A stretch of 64,000 bases of DNA from positions 1 through 64,000 of the forward strand of contig CACZCZ010000004.1 in the NCBI GenBank assembly GCA_902779845.1, given 5' to 3'. The stretch's first letter is position 1; the number at the start of each line of letters is the position of its first letter. Shown piece by piece: positions 39,560 through 47,941 of this stretch. The notes beneath the pieces were generated by a model. It saw only the letters and a list, made by a program, of their open reading frames with translations, was not told the origin of the DNA and did no database searches. This stretch comes from an uncultured Bacteroidales bacterium (GTDB taxonomy: Bacteria; Bacteroidota; Bacteroidia; Bacteroidales; Bacteroidaceae). A program made the translations under genes and the position numbers.

Positions 39560-42334
39560 ATGAAGAGGCCTCTCCTCCTGCTGGTTGCCTGCTGTGCCGC
39601 CACGCAAACCCTGATGTCACAGGTGATGTCGGGAGCATCGAACATCGTAGCCAATGAAGTTCCCCATACCTCCATCCCTTATCGCATTGACGACCCGGGC
39701 ACGAAGCTGCCGCCCATCTCATGGGGATTGGATCTGGCGTGGATTAACGAGGGTAATCTTGCCCGTGGAGTGAACTACGCCGGCCTGGACCTGATAGACA
39801 TCGTACGTATCAGCTTCCAGACAACGCACCCTGTCACCGATGGCACACTCGCCAAGGGACAGAAGGACACGCTGGACATTCGTCTGAATCTGTTGAAGAA
39901 GTGGGCGCCCTCGACGCCTGTCAACCTCAACTCCGACCAGGCTGCCGGCATCATCGACTGGTACCACGTTTACAGGTCTGAACAACAAGTGAACGTCTTT
40001 GCTCCGCGCTGGGCTGCGCTGATTGCGGCCACGAAGAAATATGTGGAGAGCAAGGGCGTGTCGGTTGTCAGCGTGTCGCCCTTCAACGAACCCGACTACG
40101 GCGAGGGGCAGACGTGGGGCTGGCATCAGGGCTCCAAGGCCGAGATGCGCGAGATTTGTCGCCTCTTCCGCGAGGATGCGGCTTATGCCGAGGACTTCAA
40201 GAACGTGAAGCTCTGCGGCGGCAATACGCTGAACTGCGATCCCGCCTGGGCGTGGTACGACTACAGCAAGGACTATCTTGATGAGGGCAACACGCACCAA
40301 CTGGCCGGCTCCTTCGACAACTACGCCTCGTTCTTTCAGAAGGTGACGGCAGACGGAAAGGTCGGTGTCGGCGACGAGCTGCACAACACGATGGAGTGTA
40401 TGGTGGGTGTAGAATATGGTCTGACGAAAGGTATCTGGTGGGGCACCTGTGACCACACACGCAGTCAGTTCATGAAGGCGGAGCGCGGCACCCGATTGGC
40501 CTATGCTGAGAACCGTGGCCGCTGGACGGCAGCAGCGGTCTATCGCCATCCGGAAGGCTACAAGGAAGGCTGTGACGTGCAGGGCTTCGTCGGCACCAGC
40601 GAGCGTCAGGCCGGAAAGACCACCTTCCGCTTCGCCTCGCTCGACCGCGATGTCTTCTATAATGGTATAGGTCCCACGCGCGAGTATATCGTCACCACTC
40701 CGGGATGGCCCAATGGTGCCGGCTACGACTCTGAACAAGAACACCACTGCACCAATGCCGAGGGCCTGGTGAACATCCAGGGCGGCGACGACATTATGCC
40801 TGCACTGCCCACACAGCCCGCTGTCTATAAAATCATGAACCGTGCGAGCGGACATCTTCTGGCCCCCAACACCAACTCTCTGACGAGGGGAACGGTGATG
40901 ACGCAGCAGAAGGCTACGACCAGTCAGGCTCAGCAGTGGATCATCACACCCGATTCCACCAACGTTGGTGGCGACTTCACCTACTTCCGCTTCGACAATG
41001 TCAAGAATCCCAAAATGCGTCCCGACGTAGAGAATTGGTCGTTGACGGATGGCGGTCGTCTCATCCTGTGGGAGAACACGAATCCTGGCGATAACGAGAA
41101 ATGGTACTTCGAATACGCTGGGGACGGATGGTTCTATATCCGCAGTAAGCACAGTGCCCTCTGTATGCAGGTGACACCCGGCACCGCCACTCAGGTAACG
41201 CGCAGCGGACGTACGGTGATACAAGGAAAGTTCACCGGTGATTTCACACAGCAGTGGAGGCTTGTGCCTGCCGACGTGACCACAGACATGGTGGCACCGC
41301 AGCCGCCTGCCGACGTGGATGCCACGCCGCTGCCGGCCGGTGTTCTCCTGACATGGACAGCCCCAGAGGACAAAGATGCCAATGAGTACATCGTGCAGCG
41401 CTCGATCGACGGCAACCATTGGTTCACAATCCACAACAATGTTGTCGGCAATGCCTACATCGACAATACTGTTGACCCCAGTACCACTTACACCTATCGC
41501 GTGCAAACCGTGGATAAGAGTTTGAATCGCTCTGCGGCTTCGGCTACCGTTGTCTGCAAGGCCACGAACGAACACGCCTGCATCATGCAGATCTCAGGTG
41601 ACAGCCTCGTGGACACGACGCCCCACGGCAACCATGCCGCCATCCTCGGCAAGTTGTCGCAGGGCACCGGTAAGGTGGGTAAGTCGTTGCAACTCAGCAG
41701 CACCACAGCCAAGTTCGCACAGCTGCCCTCAACTATCGCCAACCACCGCGAGCTGACCATCGCCACCTGGGTGGACTTCCGCAGCACCAGCAACTGGCAG
41801 CGTGTCTTTGACTTCGGCTCCGACACGGACCACTATGTCTTCCTGACCTACAAGAATTCAGACAACAGCAAACCGCGCCTGGCCATCAAGAACGGTGGTG
41901 CTGAGCAGCGGCTGGATTTGCCCTCGGCCTTCACGACCAAGAAGTGGTACCACGTCGCTGTCACCTTCGCCGGCAATGCTGTCACCGTCTATGTCAACGG
42001 TGAGGCTGTGGCCACGAGCACCGAGATGGACATCCGTCCTGCCGACTTCAACCCGGCCTTCAACTACATCGGTCGCAGCCAGTTCACCAGCGATCCGCTG
42101 ATGTCGGCCTACATCGATGACTTCCGTGTTTACAACTACGCCCTCTCCGCTGCTGAGGTGAAGGCGATTGCAGAGCTGGCGGATGGAATTGAGGAAGTGA
42201 ACAATGAAAGAATGAAAAGTGAAAAATCCATTTATGATTTGAGCGGCCGCCAAATCGTAAATCGTAAATCCTTAAATAGTAAATTACCTCGGGGTGTTTA
42301 CATCATCAATGGCAAGAAGGTGCTGGTTAAGTGA
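39560..42334 (+). CDS. Secreted multidomain glycoside hydrolase
   Basis: 924 residues with a signal peptide (MKRPLLLLVACCAATQTLMS). Residues 45-420 form a clan GH-A-like (GH30/GH39-type) barrel with acid/base candidate E177 in SPFNEPDYG and nucleophile candidates E273 and E279 (VGDELHNTMEC). A ricin-type beta-trefoil follows at about 428-575 (three QW-type repeats), then fibronectin III at about 582-672, then a LamG/concanavalin-like domain at about 685-865 and the C-terminal DLSGRQI...GVYIINGKK sorting-like tail. It probably degrades a plant or host glycan outside the cell. The tail linker contains intergenic-type AAATCGTAAAT repeats. Confidence 0.85.
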   Translation: MKRPLLLLVACCAATQTLMSQVMSGASNIVANEVPHTSIPYRIDDPGTKLPPISWGLDLAWINEGNLARGVNYAGLDLIDIVRISFQTTHPVTDGTLAKGQKDTLDIRLNLLKKWAPSTPVNLNSDQAAGIIDWYHVYRSEQQVNVFAPRWAALIAATKKYVESKGVSVVSVSPFNEPDYGEGQTWGWHQGSKAEMREICRLFREDAAYAEDFKNVKLCGGNTLNCDPAWAWYDYSKDYLDEGNTHQLAGSFDNYASFFQKVTADGKVGVGDELHNTMECMVGVEYGLTKGIWWGTCDHTRSQFMKAERGTRLAYAENRGRWTAAAVYRHPEGYKEGCDVQGFVGTSERQAGKTTFRFASLDRDVFYNGIGPTREYIVTTPGWPNGAGYDSEQEHHCTNAEGLVNIQGGDDIMPALPTQPAVYKIMNRASGHLLAPNTNSLTRGTVMTQQKATTSQAQQWIITPDSTNVGGDFTYFRFDNVKNPKMRPDVENWSLTDGGRLILWENTNPGDNEKWYFEYAGDGWFYIRSKHSALCMQVTPGTATQVTRSGRTVIQGKFTGDFTQQWRLVPADVTTDMVAPQPPADVDATPLPAGVLLTWTAPEDKDANEYIVQRSIDGNHWFTIHNNVVGNAYIDNTVDPSTTYTYRVQTVDKSLNRSAASATVVCKATNEHACIMQISGDSLVDTTPHGNHAAILGKLSQGTGKVGKSLQLSSTTAKFAQLPSTIANHRELTIATWVDFRSTSNWQRVFDFGSDTDHYVFLTYKNSDNSKPRLAIKNGGAEQRLDLPSAFTTKKWYHVAVTFAGNAVTVYVNGEAVATSTEMDIRPADFNPAFNYIGRSQFTSDPLMSAYIDDFRVYNYALSAAEVKAIAELADGIEEVNNERMKSEKSIYDLSGRQIVNRKSLNSKLPRGVYIINGKKVLVK

Positions 42335-42352
42335 ATGAACTGAAAGATATAG

Positions 42353-42387
42353 AAAATCCCCACGGCATTGCTGTCGTGGGGATTTTT
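42353..42387 (+). terminator. Terminator of the glycoside hydrolase gene
   Basis: ATCCCCACG (42356-42364) pairs with CGTGGGGAT (42375-42383) with extra pairs towards the loop, followed by TTTT. Confidence 0.8.
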
Positions 42388-42391
42388 GCAG

Positions 42392-42463
42392 AGGTGCCTA
42401 GCAGATTCGAACTGCTGTGGACGGTTTTGCAGACCGCTGACTAAGCCACTCATCCAAGGCACC
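42392..42463 (-). tRNA. tRNA-Cys (GCA)
   Basis: On the minus strand: acceptor GGTGCCT/AGGCACC, anticodon loop CTGCAAA (anticodon GCA), T arm CAGCAGTTCGAATCTGCT-type, discriminator T. No CCA is encoded. A -7 box lies about 90 nt upstream at 42555-42562. Confidence 0.93.
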
Positions 42464-42554
42464 GTTGTAGCAAATAAAGAGTGATGCTCGCATCAGCTCT
42501 TTTGAGCGTAGGTGTTTCGACCATAGGTCAAGGCACCATTTTGATTTGCGAGTG

Positions 42555-42562
42555 CAAAGGTA
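42555..42562 (-). promoter_or_regulatory. -7 box for tRNA-Cys
   Basis: TACCTTTG on the minus strand, upstream of tRNA-Cys, with about 90 nt of leader. Confidence 0.6.
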
Positions 42563-42631
42563 CGTCTTTTTTTTGAAATAGCAAGGCTTCAGGGCAACTT
42601 TTTTCAAAAAATAGCGTTATTATTATAAATA

Positions 42632-44005
42632 ATGTACTCTATGGAACCCTTTTTCTCTCCCATACAAAAGGTTTTGAACGATGCCGGCATCCACAATGAT
42701 GAGGTGATGCTGGTGGCTCTAAGCGGTGGCGCTGACAGCGTGTGTCTGCTGTTGGCGCTACATGAAATGGGCTTTCCCGTTGAGGCGCTGCACTGTAATT
42801 TTGAACTTCGCGGCATCGAGAGCGATGGCGACGAAGCCTTCTGCCGCCGACTCTGCAAGGCCAAGGGTGTGACGTTGCATGTTAAGCACTTCCGCACACG
42901 CAGCTATGCCCAACGCCACCACCTCAGCATAGAGATGGCTGCGCGCGCCTTGCGCTATGAGTGGTTCTCGGAGATAGCTGTCGAGCGTGGCGCCCAGGCT
43001 GTGTGTGTGGCTCATCATCGCGACGACAATATCGAGACGCTGCTGCTGAACCTCATTCGCGGCACAGGCATTCATGGCCTCACGGGTATGAAGGAAATTT
43101 CTAAAGGGGTAGGAGAGAACGCCTCGCTCCTGCTGTTGCGCCCGCTGCTGTCTCTGTCGCGTGAGGACATTGAGGCGTGGCTCGCGGAGCGCGACCAGAC
43201 GTGGGTCACCGACAGCACGAACCTCTCGCCTGATGCAGCCCTGCGCAACAAGATCCGTCTGCAGCTGTTGCCTCTATTAGAAGATATGAACCCGCGCGTG
43301 CGCGAGGCACTTGCCGAAACCGCCCACCGTCTGGCACAAGCCGAGGCACTCATGGGTGATGCCGTGCGTGACATCCGCGCCGACGTGGAGCTCAACGATG
43401 GCTCGCTCTCCGTGTCTGCTCTCAAGCAGGCCACCGCCTCGGAGACCGTTCTCCATGAAATCCTGTTCCCGCGAGGCTACACCTCAGACCAGGTGAGTGA
43501 GATTCATGAAGGGATGGAAGGCGAGTCGGGCAAGCTGTGGGAAAGCCGCGAGGGATGGCGCCTGCTGCGCGACCGCGGCAGGCTGTTGATGCAGGATAGC
43601 GCCACACTCGATGCCACGGCATCGCTGGATCGTGTGCTACCGTTGGAAGGACTCTATGAAGCGCCCCACGGTGTGCGCCTTCTCATCCGTCGGCAGGCCA
43701 TCGACCCACAAACCTTTGACATCCCCCACGATGCGGCCACCGTATGCTTCGACCTTGAGAAGCTCACGTTGCCGCTCACGTTGCGCACCGTGCGCGAAGG
43801 CGACCGCTTTCAGCCTTTCGGCATGAACGGCACACGACTCTTAAGCGACTTCCTCACCGACCACAAGCTCTCGCTCTTTGACAAGGAACAACAACTCGTT
43901 GTCCTTAGCGGCGACAGCATTGCTTGGGTAGTGGGTCTGCGCTCAGCAGCCGGCTATGAGGTAGATAACAACACCCGCCACATCCTTTCTATCACATTGC
44001 TGTGA
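42632..44005 (+). CDS. tilS: tRNA(Ile)-lysidine synthetase
   Basis: 457 residues. The N-terminal PP-loop ATPase motif is VALSGGADSVCLLLAL (SGGxDS), followed by the HCNFELRG and HHRDDNIETLLLNLIRGTG motifs. The C-terminal lysidine-tRNA(Ile) domain contains PLTLRTVREGDRFQPFGMNG. It modifies C34 of tRNA-Ile(CAU) so that AUA is read, and is normally essential. The start could be the second Met (MEPFFSP, 42641). Confidence 0.94.
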   Translation: MYSMEPFFSPIQKVLNDAGIHNDEVMLVALSGGADSVCLLLALHEMGFPVEALHCNFELRGIESDGDEAFCRRLCKAKGVTLHVKHFRTRSYAQRHHLSIEMAARALRYEWFSEIAVERGAQAVCVAHHRDDNIETLLLNLIRGTGIHGLTGMKEISKGVGENASLLLLRPLLSLSREDIEAWLAERDQTWVTDSTNLSPDAALRNKIRLQLLPLLEDMNPRVREALAETAHRLAQAEALMGDAVRDIRADVELNDGSLSVSALKQATASETVLHEILFPRGYTSDQVSEIHEGMEGESGKLWESREGWRLLRDRGRLLMQDSATLDATASLDRVLPLEGLYEAPHGVRLLIRRQAIDPQTFDIPHDAATVCFDLEKLTLPLTLRTVREGDRFQPFGMNGTRLLSDFLTDHKLSLFDKEQQLVVLSGDSIAWVVGLRSAAGYEVDNNTRHILSITLL

Positions 44006-44045
44006 GGATGCGGCGGGTGCCTTTGTATTCTGAAGATGTCTCTTT

Positions 44046-44486
44046 TTACGCCACGGGAATCTTGTCGATGCGCTTCTGATGGCGCCCGCCCTCGAAGTCG
44101 GTGGCGAAGAACTCGTCCATGATCTTGGCGGCCATGTCGGTGTCGATGAAGCGGCCGGGCATGACGAGGACGTTGGCATTGTTGTGCTGGCGAATCAGAT
44201 GGGCTATCTCGGGAATCCAGCAGAGGCCTGCGCGGATGCTCTGGTGCTTGTTGAGCGTCATGTTGATGCCCTCGCCGCTGCCGCAGATGGCGATGCCGGG
44301 ATACACCTCGCCGGCCTCGATGCCGCGTGCCAGGGCGTGACCGAAGTCGCTGTAGTCGCACGACTCCTCGGAGTAGGTGCCGTAGTCCTTGTAGGCGTAG
44401 CCCTTCGCGTCGAGGTACTGCTTGACGAACTGCTTAAGGGCGTAGCCAGCGTGGTCGCTGGCTATGCCAATTACCCTAACGTCCAT
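44046..44486 (-). CDS. rpiB: Ribose-5-phosphate isomerase B
   Basis: 146 residues of the RpiB/LacAB family. IASDHAGYALKQFV at the N-terminus and the AICGSGEGINMTLNK segment with the catalytic Cys are diagnostic. It interconverts ribulose-5-phosphate and ribose-5-phosphate. Its start overlaps the stop of tkt by 1 nt, so two non-oxidative pentose phosphate enzymes are translated together. Confidence 0.94.
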   Translation of the reverse strand: MDVRVIGIASDHAGYALKQFVKQYLDAKGYAYKDYGTYSEESCDYSDFGHALARGIEAGEVYPGIAICGSGEGINMTLNKHQSIRAGLCWIPEIAHLIRQHNNANVLVMPGRFIDTDMAAKIMDEFFATDFEGGRHQKRIDKIPVA

Positions 44487-46501
44487 TACAGAATCGCCTT
44501 AACTTGCTTATAGACATTCTCTGCGGTGAAGCCGAGCTTCTCGTCGAGCACCTTGTAGGGAGCGCTGAAGCCGAAGCTCTGGAGGCCCCAGACGGTGCCG
44601 TCGGCGCCAACGAGACCTTCGAGGTTCACGGGCAGACCGGCTGTGAGGCCGAACTTCTTCACGCCGCAGGGCAGGATAGCCTGCTGGTAGTCCTTGCTCT
44701 GGCTGCGGAACAGGCCTTCGGAGGGCACGCTGACGATGCGCACCTTGATGCCGTCTTTGCGCAGGAGCTCGGTGCCGGCCACGAGGGTCGAGACCTCAGA
44801 ACCGCTGGCGAGGAGGATGACATCGGGGTTCTCGTCGGAGCCAGCCACGATGTAAGCGCCTTTCTCGGCCTGACGGTAGTCGTTGCCTGCGGGCAGGTCG
44901 GCGATGTTCTGACGGCTGAGGATGAGGGCTGTGGGGCTGTCGGTGTTCTCCATGGCCAGGCGCCATGCCTCGGTGGTCTCAGCGGCATCGGCGGGACGCA
45001 GCACGAGGGTGGAGTTCTTGCCGTGGTGGTTCTTCAGCTTCTCCATGAGGCGGATCTGTGCTTCCTGCTCTACGGGCTCGTGTGTAGGACCGTCCTCGCC
45101 CACGCGGAAGGCGTCGTGTGTCCAGATGAACTTCACGGGCAGTTCCATCAGGGCTGCCATGCGCACGGCGGGCTTCATGTAGTCGGAGAATACGAAGAAG
45201 GTGCCGCAGGCGGGGATGACGCCGCCGTGGAGGGCCATGCCGATGCAGCAGCAGGCCATCGTCAGCTCAGCCACGCCGGCCTGGAAGAAGGCGCCGCTGA
45301 AGTCGCCGGCCTTGAGGGCGTGGGTCTTCTTCAGGAAGCCGTCGGTCTTATCGGAGTTGCTGAGGTCGGCAGAGGCGCAGATCATGTTGGGAACCTGCTC
45401 GGCGAGGACGCTGAGGACGGCAGCGCTGGCGTTGCGCGTGGCGTCGCCGCTCTTCTGTTGCACCTTGCTCCAGTCCACCTTCGGGGCCTTGCCGCTGAAC
45501 CATTCGGCCTGTGCGGCAGCGCACTCGGGATTGGCCTTTGCCCAGGCAGCCTCTTCGGCTTTGCGCTCGGCCACAATCTTCTTCAGCTCTTCGGCGCGAC
45601 GGGCATAGAGCTCCTTGACATCGTCGAAGATAACGAACGGATTCTCAGCGTCTCCGCCAAGGTTGGTTATAGTTTTCTTGTAAGCGTCGCCGCCGAGGGG
45701 AGCACCGTGGGTCTTGCAGTTGCGCTCGTAGCTGGAACCGTCCTCCTTGAGGGCGCCCTTGCCCATGATGCACTTGCCGATGATGAGGGCGGGTTTGCCC
45801 TTCACGGCCTTGGCCTGCTCGATGGCCTTGCGGATCTGTGCGGCATCGTTGCCGTTAATCTCGAAGACCTCCCAGCCGAGGGCGCGGTACTTGGCAGCGG
45901 TGTCCTCGTTCATGACTTCCTTGGTCTCTGTGGAGAGCTGGATATCGTTGCTGTCATAGAACATCACCACGTTGTCCAGACCCAGCGAGCCTGCGATGCG
46001 GGCTGCGCCCTGAGAGATTTCCTCCTGCACGCCGCCGTCGGAGATGTAGATGTAGATGGTCTCCTTCGCGAAGGTCGGGTTGCCGGTGTGGGCGGCCAGG
46101 AACTTGGCGGCGATGGCAGCGCCGATGCCGAAGGTGTGGCCCTGGCCGAGAGGGCCGCTGGTGTTCTCGATGCCGCGCTTGGGGTCAGCCTCGGGGTGGC
46201 CGGGGGTGGGAGAGCCCCACTGGCGGAGCTGCTGCAGCTCGTCGAGGGAGAACTTGCCGATGAGGGCCAGCTGGCTGTAGAGCATGGGAGCCATGTGGCC
46301 GGGGTCGAGGAAGAAGCGGTCGCGACCTACCCAGCAGGGATCGGCGGGGTCGTAGTTGAGGTACTCGCTGTAGAGCACGTTGATGAAATCTGCGCCACCC
46401 ATAGCGCCGCCCGGGTGACCGCTCTTGGCCTTTTCGACCATGGACGCAGCCAGAATACGGATGTTGTCTGCTGCGTGGTTCAAAACCTTAATGTCGTTCA
46501 T
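44486..46501 (-). CDS. tkt: Transketolase
   Basis: 671 residues, the usual full length. The TPP-binding region contains YISDGGVQEEISQGAARIAG and NVVMFYDSNDIQLS. The central pyrimidine-binding domain has THDAFRVGEDGPTHEPVEQ, the conserved transketolase signature. Transfers two-carbon units in the pentose phosphate pathway. It is followed by the overlapping rpiB gene and lies 25 nt after the TrpB-like gene. Confidence 0.95.
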   Translation of the reverse strand: MNDIKVLNHAADNIRILAASMVEKAKSGHPGGAMGGADFINVLYSEYLNYDPADPCWVGRDRFFLDPGHMAPMLYSQLALIGKFSLDELQQLRQWGSPTPGHPEADPKRGIENTSGPLGQGHTFGIGAAIAAKFLAAHTGNPTFAKETIYIYISDGGVQEEISQGAARIAGSLGLDNVVMFYDSNDIQLSTETKEVMNEDTAAKYRALGWEVFEINGNDAAQIRKAIEQAKAVKGKPALIIGKCIMGKGALKEDGSSYERNCKTHGAPLGGDAYKKTITNLGGDAENPFVIFDDVKELYARRAEELKKIVAERKAEEAAWAKANPECAAAQAEWFSGKAPKVDWSKVQQKSGDATRNASAAVLSVLAEQVPNMICASADLSNSDKTDGFLKKTHALKAGDFSGAFFQAGVAELTMACCCIGMALHGGVIPACGTFFVFSDYMKPAVRMAALMELPVKFIWTHDAFRVGEDGPTHEPVEQEAQIRLMEKLKNHHGKNSTLVLRPADAAETTEAWRLAMENTDSPTALILSRQNIADLPAGNDYRQAEKGAYIVAGSDENPDVILLASGSEVSTLVAGTELLRKDGIKVRIVSVPSEGLFRSQSKDYQQAILPCGVKKFGLTAGLPVNLEGLVGADGTVWGLQSFGFSAPYKVLDEKLGFTAENVYKQVKAIL

Positions 46502-46526
46502 TTTGATAAGTTAATGAGGTAATTTA

Positions 46527-47891
46527 TTAAATGACTTTTTCTAGTTGTGACAGTCCTTTGGCGACATCCTCGTCTGTGACCTCGTAGTTCTGCAGGTTGC
46601 CTGCGAGGTACTGGTCGTAGGCGCTCATGTCGATGAGCCCGTGTCCGCTGAGGTTGAAGAGGATGACTTTCTCCTCGCCTGTCTCCTTGCACTTCAGGGC
46701 CTCGCGGATGGTGGCAGCGATGGCGTGGCAGCTTTCGGGAGCAGGGATGATGCCCTCAGCGCGTGCGAAGAGGGTACCAGCCTCGAAGCTCTCCAACTGC
46801 TGGATATCTACGGCTTCCATGAGGCCATCCTTCAGCAGCTGGCTGACGATGACGCCTGCACCATGGTAGCGCAGACCGCCGGCGTGGATGTTGGCGGGCA
46901 TGAAGTTGTGGCCGAGTGTGAACATCGGCAACAGGGGTGTGTAGCCGGCTTCGTCGCCGAAGTCATACTGGAACACGCCACGCGTGAGCTTGGGGCAGGA
47001 GGCCGGTTCGGCTGCGATGAAGCGTGTTTTCTTGCCGTCCTTGATGTTGTGTCGCATGAAGGGGAAGGCCACGCCGCCGAAGTTCGAGCCGCCGCCGAAG
47101 CAGGCAATTACCATGTCGGGGTACTCGCCGGCCATCGCCATCTGCTTCTCGGCTTCCAGACCGATCACCGTCTGGTGCAGTGCCACGTGGTTGAGGACGC
47201 TGCCGAGGGTGTATTTGCAGTTGGGTGTGCTCATGGCGAGCTCGATGGCCTCGGAGATAGCGGTGCCGAGGGAGCCCTGGTTCATGGGGTCTCGCGTGAT
47301 AATGTCCTTACCGGCACGTGTGGACATCGAAGGTGATGCCTCGACTGTGGCGCCGAAGGTTTGCATGATGCTGCGGCGGTAGGGCTTCTGGTTGTAGCTG
47401 ATCTTCACCTGATAAACGGCGCACTCCAGTCCGAAGACCTTGGCGGCATAGGAGAGGGCTGCGCCCCACTGTCCGGCGCCCGTCTCGGTGGTGATGTTCG
47501 TCACGCCCTGTATCTTGTTGTAGTAGGCCTGGGGCAGTGCTGAGTTTAGCTTGTGGCTGCCCACGGGACTTACGCTCTCGTTCTTGAAGTAGATGTGTGC
47601 GGGGGTTCCCAGAGCCTCTTCAAGTCCGTAGGCGCGCACGAGCGGCGTGCTACGGTAGTACTTGTACATATCACGTACGGGTTCGGGGATGAGAATCCAC
47701 GGGTCGGTCTGGTTCATCTCCTGACGCGCCAGTTCCTCAGCGAAGATGGGGAAGAGGTCCTCTGCCTTCAGCGGCTGCTTTGTGCCGGGGTGCAGGGGCG
47801 GCATAGGCTTGTTGACCATGTCAGCCTGAATGTTGTACCACTGTGTGGGGATCTCGCTCTCAGGGAGGATGAATCTTTTCTGTCTTTCCAT
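46527..47891 (-). CDS. TrpB-like PLP-dependent enzyme (TrpB2)
   Basis: 454 residues, longer than TrpB1 (about 400) and typical of the TrpB2 group. The PLP lysine lies in PVGSHKLNSAL and the phosphate loop in ACFGGGSNFGG. TrpB2 makes tryptophan from indole and serine and often works without TrpA; no trpA is nearby, which favours the stand-alone form. It is transcribed with tkt and rpiB. Confidence 0.9.
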   Translation of the reverse strand: MERQKRFILPESEIPTQWYNIQADMVNKPMPPLHPGTKQPLKAEDLFPIFAEELARQEMNQTDPWILIPEPVRDMYKYYRSTPLVRAYGLEEALGTPAHIYFKNESVSPVGSHKLNSALPQAYYNKIQGVTNITTETGAGQWGAALSYAAKVFGLECAVYQVKISYNQKPYRRSIMQTFGATVEASPSMSTRAGKDIITRDPMNQGSLGTAISEAIELAMSTPNCKYTLGSVLNHVALHQTVIGLEAEKQMAMAGEYPDMVIACFGGGSNFGGVAFPFMRHNIKDGKKTRFIAAEPASCPKLTRGVFQYDFGDEAGYTPLLPMFTLGHNFMPANIHAGGLRYHGAGVIVSQLLKDGLMEAVDIQQLESFEAGTLFARAEGIIPAPESCHAIAATIREALKCKETGEEKVILFNLSGHGLIDMSAYDQYLAGNLQNYEVTDEDVAKGLSQLEKVI

Positions 47892-47941
47892 AATGTTGTG
47901 TTTGATACTATGTTGATTGATTTCGTTTGGTCGTTTATCGT

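Noticed and set aside
44504-46522. A 672-codon open frame on the plus strand opposite tkt, and similar long antisense frames at 39719-41575, 13426-14970 and 17450-18691
   Set aside because: They mirror strongly supported genes on the other strand, have valine/glycine/histidine-rich low-quality translations and no promoter. They result from the codon bias of the real genes.
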